From Mya arenaria (lineage: Eukaryota; Mollusca; Bivalvia; Myida; Myidae): a DNA stretch of 64,000 bases. Shown one piece after another: positions 26,001-41,000 of this stretch (position 1 is its first letter; every line of letters starts with the position of its first letter). Under the pieces are notes generated by a model. It was not told the origin of the DNA. It made no database searches and saw only the letters and a list, made by a program, of their open reading frames with translations. The position numbers and the translations under genes were made by a program. The DNA lies in the NCBI RefSeq assembly GCF_026914265.1, contig NC_069124.1, positions 90,734,628 to 90,798,627 on the forward strand, read 5' to 3'.

Positions 26001-29000
26001 TATGGACATGTTATCATAGCCATCTGATGGTATTGTATGGACATGTTATCACAGCCATCTGATGGTATTGTATGGACATGTTATCATAGTCATCTGATGG
26101 TATTGTATGGACATGTTATCACAGCCATCTGATGGTATTGTATGGACATGTTATCATAGCCATCTGATGGTATTGTATGGACATGCTATCACAGCCATTT
26201 GATGGTATTGTATGAACATGCTATCACAGCCATCTGATGGTATTGTATGGACATCTGATGGTATTGTATGGACATGTTATCATAGCCATCTGATGGTATT
26301 GTATGGACATGCTATCACAGCCATCTGATGGTATTGTATGGACATGTTATCACAGCCATTTGATGGTATTGTTTGGACATGTTATCATAGCCATCTGATG
26401 GTATTGTATGGACATGCTATCACAGCCATCTGATGGTATTGTATGGACATGTTATCACAGCCATCTGATGGTATTGTATGGACATGCTATCACAGCCATC
26501 TGATGGTATTGTATGGACATGTTATCATAGCCATCTGATGGTATTGTATGGACATGCTATCACAGCCATTTGATGGTATTGTATGGACATGTTATCACAG
26601 CCATCTGATGGTATTGTATGGACATGTTATCATAGCCATCTGATGGTATTGTATGGACATGTTATCACAGCCATCTGATGGTATTGTATGGACATGCTAT
26701 CACAGCCATCTGATGGTATTGTATGGACATGCTATCACAGCCATCTGATGGTATTGTATGGACATGCTATCACAGCCATCTGATGGTATTGTATGGACAT
26801 GTTATCACAGCCATCTGATGGTATTGTATGGACATGTTATCATAGCCATCTGATGGTATTGTATGGACATGTTATCATAGCCATCTGATGGTATTGTATG
26901 GACATGCTATCACAGCCATCTGATGGTAGCCATTTGATGGTATTGTATGGACATGTTATCATAGCCATTTGATGGTATTGTATGGACATGTTATCATAGC
27001 CATTTGTTGGTATTGTATGGACATGTTATCATAGCCATTTGATGGTATTGTATGGACATGTTATTTGGTGGTATTGAATGGACATGTTATCATAGCCATT
27101 TGATGGTATTGTATGGACATGTTATCATAGCCATTTGATGGTATTGTATGGACATGTTATCACAGCCATTTGATGGTATTGTATGGACATGCTATCACAG
27201 CCATTTGATGGTATTGTATGGACATGTTTTCACAACCAATTCTTGGTATTGTATGGACATGTTATCATAGCCATTTGATGGTATTGTATGGACATGTTAT
27301 CATAGCCATTTGATGGTATTGTTTGGACATGTTATCATAGCCATTTGATGGTATTGTATGGACATGCTATCACAGCCATTTGATGGTATTGAATGGACAT
27401 GTTATCATAGCCATTTGATTGTATTGTATGGACATGTTATCATAGCCATCTGATGGTATTGTATGGACATGTTATCATAGCCATTTGATGGTATTGTATG
27501 GACATGTTATCATAGCCATCTGATGGTATTGTATGGACATGTTATCATAGCCATTTGATGGTATTGTATGGACATGTTATCAGAGCCATTTCTTGGTATT
27601 GTATGAACATGTTATCAGAGCCATTTCTTGGTATTGTATGGACATGTTATCATAGCCATTTCTTGGTATTGTATGGACATGTTATCATAGCCATTTCTTG
27701 GTATTGTATGGACATGTTATCATAGCCATTTAATGGTATTGTATGGACATGCTATCACAGCCATTTGATGGTATTGTATGAACATGTTATCATAGCTTAT
27801 TCTTGGTATTGTATGGACATGTTATCATAGCCATTTGATGGTATAAGAAGGTTCACACAAGTCCGCTTCATGTGACAGTAACAAGTTACATCATGCATTG
27901 GTTAATTTTTGCATTGGCTTTAGTCAGTAATCTTTGTGTTGATATGTGAACCAGGAAGAAAAGGATGAGCTGTTGTCGCGGGCGACAGAAGAGGCAGACG
28001 AGGGGACAGATGATCGACAGGAGAAACTCCAGGAACGCATAGAACAGGAGCGCCGAGAACGCAAGTCAAAGCTCAATGCTTATAAGGTAAAATTATAAAG
28101 ACTTGAGGCATCTTAAATGTCTCACTTTTCAGTGTTTAATTAAACAAGCTGTTTGAATAACACACTACATTGACATGTGAACTCATAGACTTGGCAATGA
28201 ATGAACATTAACACAAAATCTGCTGTTGTATAATTAGTGAAAAGTAATTATTGCATGAGAATTCAATTTAATGGACACCAAATAAATGACTTACATTTAA
28301 TTGTGTTGTTCTAATGTACATCTCTGTTTAATATACATGATATAACTGCATTACGATAATCGATTCCAAAGATACATAATTGATTAGGCACAACCTCAGT
28401 TGATTTTTGGCAGTACTCGGTCATGTTTTCATCCCGAATGTAATATGTTGATATGTTGTAAGTGAATAGTAAAATGTTGTCATGTATCGTATGTACAGGT
28501 GCAGAAGGAGTTGGAGCGAGCCCAGGCGGAGGAGAAGAAACTCCGCCAGCAGCTAGAGGAACAAGAGAAAAAGAAGCAGTGGAAGCAAAAACAGGTTCTC
28601 TTCTCTATTGCTCTATTGTGGTATGTCTGCAAGCTTCTACTGTGTGAACTGATTAATTTACAATTTTAAAAAATGCATATGATTTTCACATGAAACAATG
28701 TGCATGTATTACCTATCATAATATGAATATAGGTCATGAGCCTTAGTAATCTGGCTTAATTGAATGATTGTCTTGTTACATCTTCAGCCAACTTGAAATG
28801 AGATGGATGTTGCTGTCTGTCTGCAGTGCTCTTGAATTTCATTTTCTTCCCCATGCGAAAATCTTTGGCTTTATTTCTGTATGTTTTATTTGTGTACAAC
28901 TCGGTATCAAAATAATAATGCACACATGTTTCTAAATGCAGGAAGAACTGCGTTCAAAAGTGTGGGAGCACAAACGGCAGCGTGATGAGGAGGAGGCATC

Positions 29001-32000
29001 CCTACGGGAACAAGAGCTGGCCTGGGAACATGAGGAAAGGGAGAGGCAGAAACAGCTCTCTGCCAGGGAGATAGCAAAGTTCAGGTCTCGGGTAAGTCAC
29101 AACACTAGCTTTTTGGCTGATATTGCATCTTTCTGTGGTGCCAAAAAAATAACTATTTAGCTGTAATAGAATAGTTGTTTCTACATGAAATATTAATTAG
29201 ATTAAGTTTTGGTGCATATTGAATTTATATATTCTTTCTTGAAGTGATGTTAAAGTTGGAACTTTCAATCATCGTTAAGTAATAGGGTACAAATAGGCAT
29301 GCTGATATTTAATTGTTAGTACTTTTTTTAAATTAAAGACAAAAGCTACTGTGTATTGTCCACCTTAACAGGATGAAATGGCATTGCGCCAACGTCTTGC
29401 AAAAGAGAAAGAAAAGGAACAAGCTGCCCGCGAGAAGGAGGAGCGACTAGAAGCCCTCAGGTCTCAGGTAAGGATCAATTTCATTGTTGTCAGTCTGTGC
29501 ATAAATTGTTCTAGTGTAAGCAGTCTGCTTGGATCGCTTCTACCATTGGTAAACTGTGTATGGATTACTCATAAAGTCAGCAGTCTTAGCACACATAGGC
29601 TTCAATATTGGCAGTCTGTGTATGGATTACTCATAAAGTCAGCAGTCTTAGCACACATAGGCTTCAATATTGGCAGTCTGTGTATGGATTACTCATAAAG
29701 TCAGCAGTCTTAGCACACATAGGCTTCAATATTGGCAGTCTGTGTATGGATTACTCATAAAGTCAGCAGTCTTAGCACACATAGGCTTCAATATTGGCAG
29801 ACTATGTATGGATTGATTCAAGTGTTGGCAATCTCTAAATGGGTTACTCACAAAGTTCAGCACAGATTGGTTTCAATGTTAGCAAACTCTGCAATAATTT
29901 GATTCCAATGTTGGCAGTCTACATTAATTGCTTCTAAAATTGGCAGTTTCTGCATGGATTGCTCCCCATGTTGACAGCTTCTGCATGGATTGCTCTTGAT
30001 ATTGGCAGTTTCTGCATGGATTGCTCCTGATATTGGGAGCTTCTGCATGGATTGCTCTTGATATTGGCAGTTTCTGCATGGATTGCTCCCCATGTTGACA
30101 GTTTCTGGATGGATTGCTCCTGATGTTGCAGTTTCTGCATGAATTGCTCCTGATATTGGGAGCTTCTGCATGGATTGCTCTTGATGTTGGCAGTTTCTGC
30201 ATGGATTGCTCCTGATGTTGGCAGTTTCTAGATGGATTGCTCTTGATATTGGCAGTTTCTGCATGGATTGCTCCCCATGTTGACAGTTTCTGGATGGATT
30301 GCTCCTGATGTTGCAGTTTCTGCATGAATTGCTCCTGATATTGGGAGCTTCTGCATGGATTGCTCTTGATGTTGGCAGTTTCTGCATGGATTGCTCCTGA
30401 TGTTGGCAGTTTCTAGATGGATTGCTCTTGATATTGGCAGTTTCTGCATGGATTGCTCCTGATATTGGGAGCTTCTGCATGGATTGCTCTTGATGTTGGC
30501 AGTTTCTGCATGGATTGCTCCTGATGTTGGCAGTTTCTAGATGGATTGCTCTTGATATTGGCAGTTTCTGCATGGATTGCTCCTGATATTGGGAGCTTCT
30601 GCATGGATTGCTCTTGATATTGGCAGTTTCTGCATGGATTGCTCCTGATATTGGGAGCTTCTGCATGGATTGCTCTTGATGTTGGCAGTTTCTGCATGGA
30701 TTGCTCCCCATGTTGACAGTTTCTGGATGGATTGCTCTTGATGTTGCAGTTTCTGCATGAATTGCTCCTGATATTGGGAGCTTCTGCATGGATTGCTCTT
30801 GATGTTGGCAGTTTCTGCATGGATTGCTCCCCATGTTGACAGTTTCTAGATGGATTGCTCTTGATATTGGCAGTTTCTGCATGGATTGCTCCCCATGTTG
30901 ACAGTTTCTGGATGGATTGCTCTTGATGTTGCAGTTTCTGCATGAATTGCTCCTGATATTGAGAGCTTCTGCATGGATTGCTCTTGATGTTGGCAGTTTC
31001 TGCATGGATTGCTCCTGATGTTGGCAGTTTCTAGATGGATTGCTCTTGATATTGGCAGTTTCTGCATGGATTGCTCCCCATGTTGACAGTTTCTAGATGG
31101 ATTGCTCTTGATATTGGCAGTTTCTGCATGGATTGCTCCCCATGTTGACAGTTTCTGGATGGATTGCTCTTGATGTTGCAGTTTCTGCATGAATTGCTCC
31201 TGATATTGGGAGCTTCTGCATGATTTGCTCTTGATGTTGGCAGTTTCTGCATGGATTGCTCCTGATGTTAGCAGTTTCTGCAATGATTGCTCCCCATGTT
31301 GGCAGTTTCTGGATGGATTGCTCTTGATATTGGCAGTTTCTGCATGGATTGCTCCTGATGTTGGCAGTTTCTGCATGGATTGCTCCTGATATTGGGAGCT
31401 TCTGCATGATTTGCTCTTGATGTTGGCAGTTTCTGCATGGATTGCTCCTGATGTTAGCAGTTTCTGCATGGATTGCTCCCCATGTTGGCAGTTTCTGCTC
31501 ACCTAGGGGACCCGGTTTTGATCCCGCCTAGGCGCTTGTGAGTTTGGTTTGTGGTCACCAAGCCAGACAAGTGGGTTTCCTTCGGGAACTCTGGTTTTAA
31601 CCACAATACAAGACCAGACTCTTTCGTAAAATCGTGCCAACAAGAGTGTTTAAAATAATGTTGTAATAACTTATTTCTCATTTGTTGTAAAATAAATATG
31701 TTTAATCTCAACTAAAAGGAAAATCTTTGAAAATCTTCCTCTCAGAAACCGTTTGCCAGATTTCAAAACAATTTCTCAGAAATGTTCCTTAAGTGGTCCT
31801 TTATCAAAAAATTTCAAGCCATGTTTGTTCGTATAAAAAACATGGCTGTAAAGGGGCTGGGCTAGTTTTTACTTAATGACTATATGCAAAAATCTGGCCA
31901 GATTGCATAATAATTTAACAGAAATGTTCCTCATGTGGCCTTTTATCAAATTCATTCAAGCCATGTTGGTTTGTTTGAATTTTGTCTACAGGGGATGGGG

Positions 32001-35000
32001 CTTGTTTTCACTTTATGACTGAATGATTTCCTCAGGTGAGCATAAAGAGTCATGTTGACCATCTTGTTCCCCCTGCTTGTTAAAACTTCCTATATTTAAT
32101 CCTATTTTTTGAAAAAGTGCTTAAATTTATAGATTAGTATTATCAGTGTCATTCAGGGCTTAGTTTCATCACAGGGATGATGTATAAAAAATGTTTAATA
32201 ATATAGAAAGATCAAACTGATATATACAATTCTTTATAAGTCTACGTTTTGTCTCAAAAGCTCCTATTTTAATCCTACTTTCCTATGGGACACTGCTTGA
32301 GAGCCAGTGCACATATATGGTCATATTCTGCATGGACTGTGGACAAAGGTTGGCATATTCTGCATGGACTGTGGACAGATGTTGGCATATTCTGCATGGA
32401 CTGTGGACAGATGTTGTCATATTCCGAATGGACTGTACACAGAAGTGGTCATATTCTTCATTGACTGTGGACAGATGATGGCAGTTGCTGGATGGTCTGT
32501 GGACAGAAGTGGTCATATTCTGCATGGACTGTGGACAGATGTTGGGATATTCTGCATTGACTGTGGACAGATGTTGGCATATTCTGCATTGACTGTGGAC
32601 AGATGTTGGCATATTCTGCATTGACTGTGGACAGATGTTGGCATATTCTGCATTGACTGTGGACAGAAGTTGTCATATTCTGCATGGACTGTGGACAGAT
32701 GTTGGCATATTCTGTATGGACTGTGTACAGATGTTGGCATATTCTGCATAGACTGTGGACAGAAGTTGTCATATTCTGCATAGACTGTGGACAGATGTTG
32801 GCATATTCTGCATGGACTGTGGACAGAAGTTGTCATATTCTGCATAGACTGTGGACAGAAGTTGTCATATTCTGCATGGACTGTGGGCAGATGTTGGCAT
32901 ATTCTGTATGGACTGTGGACAGATGTTAGCATATTCTGCATGGACTGTGGACAGATCTTGTCATATTCTGCATGGACTGTGGACAGATGTTGGCATATTC
33001 TGCATGGACTGTGTGCAGATGTTGGCATATTTTGCATGGACTGTGGACAGATGTTGGCATATTGTGCCTGGACTGTGGGCAGAAGCTGTCATATTCTGCA
33101 TGGACTGTGGACAGAAGTGGTCATATTATGCATGGACTGTGGACAGATGATGGCAGTTGTTGGATGGTCTGTGGACAGAAGTTGTCAAATTCCACATGGA
33201 CTGTGGACAGAACTGGTCATATTATGCATGGACTGTGGACAGATGATGGCAGTTGCTGGAGGGACTGTGTACAGATGATGGCAGTTGCTGGATGGACTGT
33301 GTACAGATGTTGGCAGTTGCTGGATGGACTGTGTACAGATGTTGGCAGTTGCTGGATGGACTGTGTACAGATGTTGGCAGTTGCTGGATGGACTGAGGAC
33401 AGATGTTAGCATATTCTGCATGGACTGTGGGCAGAAGCTGTCATATTCTGCATGGACTGCGGACAGAAGTGGTCATATTCTGCATTGACTGTGGACAGAT
33501 GATGGCAGTTGCTTGATGGTCTGTGGACAGAAGTTGTCATATTCTGCATGGACTGTGGACAGATGTTGTCAAATTCCACATGGACAGTGGAAAGAACTGG
33601 TCATATTCTGCATTGACTGTGGACAGATGATGGCACTTGCTGGATGGACTGTGTACAGATGTTGGCATAATCTGCATGGACTGTGTACAGATGTTGGCAG
33701 TTGCTGGATGGACTGTGTACAGTTGTTGGCAGTTGCTGGATGGACTGTGTACAGATGTTGGCAGTTGCTGGATGGACTGAGGACAGATGTTGGCATATTC
33801 TGCATGGACTGTGGGCAGAAGCTGTCATATTCTGCATGGACTGTGGACAGAAGTGGTCATATTCTGCATTGACTGTGTACAGATGTTGACAGTTGCTGGA
33901 TGGACTGTGTACAGATGTTGGCATATTCTGCATGGACTGTACATATGTTGGCATATTCTTCATGGACTGTGTACAGATGTTGGCAGTTGCTGGATGGACT
34001 GAGGACAGATGTTGGCATTTTCTGCATGGACTGTGGGCAGAAGCTGTCATATTCTGCATGGACTGCGGACAGAAGTGGTCATATTCTTCATTGACTGTGG
34101 ACAGATGATGGCAGTTGCTTGATGGTCTATGGACAGAAGTTGTCATATTCTGCATGGACTGTGGACAGATGTTGTCAAATTCCACATGGACTGTGGATAG
34201 AACTGGTCATATTCTACATGGACTGTGGACAGATGATGGCAGTTGCTGGATGATCTGTGGACAGAAGTGGTCATATTCTGCATGGACTGTGGACAGATGA
34301 TGGCAGTTGCTGGATGGACTGTGTACAGATGTTGGCATATTCTGCATAGACTGTGGACAGATGTTGCCATATTCTGCATGTACTGAGGACAGATGTTGTC
34401 AAATTCCACATGGACTGTGGACAGAACTGGTCATATTCTGCATTGACTGTGGACAGATGATGGCAGTTGCTGGATGGTCTGTGGTCAGAAGTGGTCATAT
34501 TCTGCATGGACTGTGGACAGATGATGGCAGTTGCTGGATGTACTGTGTACAGATGTTGGCATATTCTGCATTAACTGTGGATAGATGTTTTCAAATTCCA
34601 CATGGACTGTGGACAGAACTGGTCATATGCTGCATGGACTGTGGACAGATGATGGCAGTTGCTGGATGGACTGTGTACAGAAGTTGGCATATTCTGCATG
34701 GACTGTGGACAGATGTTGTCAAATTCCACATGGACTGTGGACAGAACTTGTCATATTCTGCATTGACTGTGGACAGATGATGGCAGTTGCTGCATGGTCT
34801 GTGGACAGAAGTTGGCATATTCTGGATTGACTGAGGACAGATGTTGGCATAATCTGCATGGACTGAGGACAGAAGTTGTCATATTCTGTATGGACTGTGT
34901 ACAGATGTTGGCAGTTGCTGGATGGACTGAGGACAGAAGTTGGCATATTCTGCATTGACTGAGGACAGATGTTGGCATATTCTGTATGGACTGTGGGCAG

Positions 35001-38000
35001 AAGCTGTCATATTCTGCATGGACTGTGGACAGAAGTGGTCATATTCTGCATGGACTGTGGACAGATGTTGTCAAATTCCACATGGACTGTGGACAGAACT
35101 GGTCAAATTCTGCATTGACTGTGGACAGATGATGGCAGTTGCTGGATGGTCTGTGGACAGAAGTGGTCATATTCTGCATGGACTGTGGACAGATGTTGGC
35201 ATATTCTGCATTGACTGTGGACAGACGTTGGCATATTCTGCATTGACTGTGGACAGATGTTGGCATATGCTGCATGGACTGTGGACAGATGTTGGCATAT
35301 TCTGCATAGATTGTGGACAGAAGTTGGCATATTCTACATTGACTGTGGACAGATGTTGGCATATTCTGCATTGACTGTGGACAGATGTTGGCATATGCTG
35401 CATGGTCTGTGGACAGAAGTTGGCATATTCTGCATGGACTGTGGACAGATATTGTCATATTCTGTATGGACTGTGGACAGATGTTGGCATATTCTGCATT
35501 GACTGTGGACATATGTTGGCATATGCTTTATGGACTGTGGACAGAAGTTGGCATATTCTGCATAGACTGTGGACAGATGTTGTCATATGCTGCATGGACT
35601 GTGGGCAGAAGTTGGCATATTATGCATGGACTGTGGGCAGAAGTTGTCATATTCTGCATAGACTGTGTACGGATGTTGGCATATTCTGTATGGACTGTGA
35701 GCAGAAGTTGGCATATTCTGCATGGACTGTGGGTAGAAGTTGTCATATTCTGCATAGACTGTGTACGGATGTTGGCATAATCTGTATGGACTGTGAGCAG
35801 AAGTTGGCATATTATGCATGGACTGTGGTCAGAAGTTGTCATATTATGCATGGACTGTGGACAGAAGTTGTCATATTCTGCATAGACTGTGGACAGATGT
35901 TGGCATACTGGATGGACTGAGGACAGATGTTGGCATATTCTGTATGGACTGAGGACAGATGTTGTCATATTCTGCATGGACTGTGGACAGATATTGTCAA
36001 ATTCCGCATGGACTGTGGACAGAACTGGTCATATTCTGCATGGACTGTGGACAGATGATGGCAGTTGCTGGATGGTCTGTGGACAGAAGTGGTCATATTC
36101 TGCATGGACTGTGGACAGATGTTGGCATATTCTGCATTGACTGTGGACAGATGTTGGCATATGATGCATGGACTGTGGACAGAAGTTGGCATATTCTGCA
36201 TAGACTGTGGACAGATGTTTTCAAATCCACATGGACTGTGGACAGAACTGGTCATATTATGCATGGACTGTGGACAGATGATGGCAGTTGCTGGATGGAC
36301 TGTGTACAGAAGTGGTCATATTCTGCATGGACTGTGGACAGATGTTGGCATATTCTGCATTGACTGTGGACAGATGTTGGCATATGCTGCATGGACTGTG
36401 GACAGAAGTTGGCATATTCTGCATAGACTGTGGACAGATGTTGTCATATTCTGCATGGACTGTGGGCAGATGTTGGCATATTCTGCATTGACTGTGTACA
36501 GATGTTGTCATATTCTGTATGGACTGTGGGCAGAAGTTGTCATATTCTGCATAGACTGTGGACAGATGTTGGTATATTCTGCATGGACTGTGGGCAGAAG
36601 TTGTCATATTCTGCATAGACTGTGGACAGATTTTGGCATATTCTGCATGGACTGTGGGCAGAAGTTGTCATATTCTGCATAGACTGTGTACGGATGTTAA
36701 CATAATCTGTATGGACTGTGAGCAGAAGTTGGCATATTCTGCATGGACTGTGGACAGAAGTTGTCATATTATGCATGGACCGTGGACAGAAGTTGTCATA
36801 TTCTGCATGGACTGTAGACAGATGTTGGCATATTCTGCATGGAATGTGGACAGAAGTTGTCATATTGTGCATGGACTGTGGACAGAAGTTGTGATATTCT
36901 GCATAGACTGTGGACAGATGTTGGCATATTCTGCATAGACTGTGGACAGAAGTTGTCATATTATGCATAGACTGTGGACAGATGTTGGCATATTCTGTAT
37001 GGACTGTGGACAGATGTTGGCATATTCTGGATGGACTGTGGACAAATTTTGGCATATTCTGCATGGACTGTGGACAGATGTTGGCATATTCTGCATGGAC
37101 TGTGGGCAGAAGCTGTCATATTCTGCATGGACTGTGGACAGAAGTTGTCATATTCTGCATGGACTGTGTACAGATGTTGGCAGTTGATGGATGGACTGTG
37201 TACAGATGTTGGCAGTTGCTGGATGGACTGAGGACAGATGTTGGCATATTCTGTATGGACTGAGGACAGATGTTGGCATATTCTGCATGGACTGTGGACA
37301 GAAGCTGTCATATTCTGCATGGACAGAAGTTGTCATATTCTGCATTGACTGTGGACAGATGATGGCAGTTGCTTGATGGTCTGTGGACAGAAGTTGTCAT
37401 ATTCTGCATGGACTGTGGACAGATGTTGTCAAATTCCGCATGGACTGTGGACAGAACTGGTCATATTCTGCATTGACTGTGGACAGATGATGGCAGTTGC
37501 TGGATGGTCTGTGGACAGAAGTGTTCATATTCTGCATGGACTGTGGACAGATGTTGGCATATTCTGCATTGACTGTGGACAGATGTTGGCATATTCTGCA
37601 TTGAATGTGGACAGAAGTTGGCATATTCTGCATAGACTGTGGACAGATGTTGGCATATTCTGCATTGACTGTGGACAGAAGTTGGCATATTCTGCATAGA
37701 CTGTGGACTGATGTTGTTATATTCTGCATGGACTGTGGACAGATGTTGGCATATTCTGCATGGACTGTGGACTGATGTTGGCATATTCTGCATTGACTGT
37801 GTACAGATGTTGGCATATTCTGTATGGACTGTGGGCAGAAGTTGTCATATTCTGCATAGACTGTGTACGGATGTTGGTATATTCTGCATGGACTGTGGGC
37901 AGAAGTTGTCATATTCTGCATTGACTGTGGACAAATGTTGGCATATTCTGCATGGACTGTGGGCAGAAGTTGTCATATTCTGCATAGACTGTGTACGGAT

Positions 38001-41000
38001 GTTGGCATAATCTGTATGGACTGTGAGCAGAAGTTGGCATATTCTGCATGGACTGTGGACAGAAGTTGTCATATTATGCATGGACTGTGGACAGAAGTTG
38101 TCATATTCTGCATAGACTGTGGACAGATGTTGGCATATTCTGCATGGACTGTGGACAGAAGTTGTCATATTATGCATGGACTGTGGACAGAAGTTGTCAT
38201 ATTCTGCATAGACTGTGGACAGATGTTGGCATATTCTGTATGGACTGTGGACAGAAGTTGTCATATTCTGCATGGAATGTGGACAGATGTTGGCATAATC
38301 TGCATGGACTGTGGGCAGAAGCTGTCATATTCTGCATGGACTGTGGACAGAAGTGGTCATATTCTGCATTGACTGTGGACAGATGATGGCAGTTGCTTGA
38401 TGGTCTGTGGACAGAAGTTGTCATATTCTGCATGGACTGTGGACAGATGTTGTCAAATTCCGCATTGGACTGTGGACAGAACTGGTCATATTCTGCATTG
38501 ACTGTTGACAGATGATGGCAGTTGCTGGATGGTCTGTGGACAGTAGTGCTCATATTCTGCATGGACTGTGGACAGATGTTGGCATATTCTGCATTGATTG
38601 TGGACAGATGTTGGCATATTCTGCATAGACTGTGGACAGATGTTGTCATATTCTGCATAGACTGTGGACAGATGTTGGCATATTCTGCATTGACTGTGGA
38701 CAGATGTTGGTATATGCTGCATGGACTGTGGACAGAAGTTGGCATATTCTGCATAGACTGTGGACAGATGTTGTCATATTCTGCATGGACTGTGGGCAGA
38801 TGTTGGCATATTCTGCATTGACTGTGTACATATGTTGGCATATTCTGTATGGACTGTGGGCAGAAGTTGTCATATTCTGCATTGACTGTGTACTGATGTT
38901 GGCATATTCTGTATGGACTGTGGGCAGAAGTTGTCATATTCTGCATAGACTGTGTACAGATGTTGGCATAATCTGTATGGACTGTGAGCAGAAGTTGGCA
39001 TATTCTGCATGGACTGTGGACAGAAGTTGTCATATTGTGCATGGACTGTGGACAGAAGTTGTCATATTCTGCATGGACTGTGGGCAGATGTTGTCATATT
39101 CTGCATGGACTGTGGGCAGAAGTTGTCATATTCTGCATGGACTGTGGACAGATGTTGGCATATTCTGCATGGACTGTGGGCAGAAGTTGTCATATTCTGC
39201 ATGGACTGTGGGCAGATGTTGGCATATTCTGCATGGACTGTGGGCAGAAGTTGTCATATTCTGCATGGACTGTGGACAGATGTTGGCATATTCTGTATGG
39301 ACTGTGGACAGAAGTTGTCATATTCTGCATGGACTGTGGGCAGATGTTGGCATATTCTGCATGGACTGTGGGCAGATGTTGGCATATTCTGTATGGACTG
39401 TGGACAGATGTTGGCATATTCTGTATGGACTATGGACAGATGTTGGCATATTCTGCATGGACTGTGGACAGATGTTGGCATATTATGCATGGACTGTGGA
39501 CAGATGTTGGTATATTCTGAATGGACTGTGGACAGATGTTGGCATATTCTGCATGGACTGTGGGCAGAAGCTGTCATATTCTGCATGGACTGTGAACAAA
39601 AGTGGTCATATTCTGCATGGACTGTGGACAGATGATGGCAGTTGCTGGATGGTCTGTGGACAGAAGTTGTCATATTCTGCATGGACTGTGGACAAATGAT
39701 GGCAGTTGCTTGATGGTCTGTGGACAGAAGCTGTCATATTCTGCATGGACTGTGGGCAGATGTTGGCATATTCTGCATGGACTGTGGACAGATGTTGGCA
39801 TATTCTGTATGGACTGTGGACAGATGTTGGCATATTCTGTATGGACTATGGACAGATGTTGGCATATTCTGCATGGACTGTGGACAGATGTTGGCATATT
39901 CTGCATGGACTGTGGACAGATGTTGGTATACTCTGAATGGACTGTGGACAGATGTTGGCATATTCTGCATGGACTGTGGGCAGAAGCTGTCATATTCTGC
40001 ATGGACTGTGAACAAAAGTGGTCATATTCTGCATGGACTGTGGACAGATGATGGCAGTTGCTTGATGGTCTGTGGACAGAAGCTGTCATATTCTGCATGG
40101 ACTGTGGGCAGAAGTGGGCATATTCTGCATGGACTGTGTACAGATGATGGCAGTTGCTGGATGGACTGAGGACAGATGTTGGCATATTCTGCGTGGACTG
40201 TGTATAGATGTTGGCATATTCTGCATGGGCTGTGGACAGATGTTGGCATACTCTGCATGGACTGTGGACAGAAGCATGGACTGTGTACAGATGTTGGCAG
40301 TTGCTGGATGGACTGTGGACAGAAGTTGTCATATTCCGCATGGACTGTGTATAGATGTTGGCATAATCTGCATGGACTGTGGACAGATGTTGGCATACTC
40401 TGCATGGACTGTGGACAGAAGTTGTCATATTCTGCATGGACTGTGGACAGATGTTGCATACTCTGCATGGACTGTGGACAGATGTTGTCATATTCTGCAT
40501 GGACTGTGGACAGATCTTGGCAGTTGCTGGATGGATTGTGCGCATATATTCGAAGTTGCTGCAAGGAGTACATAACAGTTTCGTAATGTGTGTAATAAAA
40601 ACCTCAGAGACATTTTCTGTTAGTGATAGTTGAAATGCATGTTTAACTGTCATGCTGAAGGAAAATGACTGATTAGAGGACACATAATTATGAATTTAAT
40701 ACATGCAGCTTTTAAAGGTCATTTAAGATATTGACCTACAAATAAGCAAGTTCTCTGGTAAAGCTGAATGTTCAATTCTGATGCCTGTGACCCCATGAAC
40801 TTGTGGGCTTATATGGAAGATATGGCTTAAGCTGACACTCTTATTCAAAGTCAATACATACATGTACACATGTATAACAAACATAAACTTTGAGTGATAA
40901 ACCTTCAACTATTTACTAAATAATGCATGTATGGAAAATATTAATTACTGATAACAAGTTTATAACCGTGTATTTATGGTAATAGCTGAAAACGCACAAA

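Noticed and set aside
23338..27845. Regular ~35-bp repeats resembling a CRISPR array
   Set aside because: There are no spacers: units are directly contiguous and nearly identical throughout, and the setting is a eukaryotic intron.
29857..31502. Long minus-strand ORFs (up to 382 aa) with a repeating peptide
   Set aside because: They are the 31-bp minisatellite read in rotating frames (peptide period 31). There is no unique start or domain, and they lie antisense inside a CCDC112 intron.
32283..40683. Dozens of overlapping ORFs on both strands, up to 355 aa, Cys/Trp-rich
   Set aside because: All arise from the 32-bp repeat, whose consensus has no stop in any frame. Simultaneous openness on both strands is a property of the unit and not evidence of coding.
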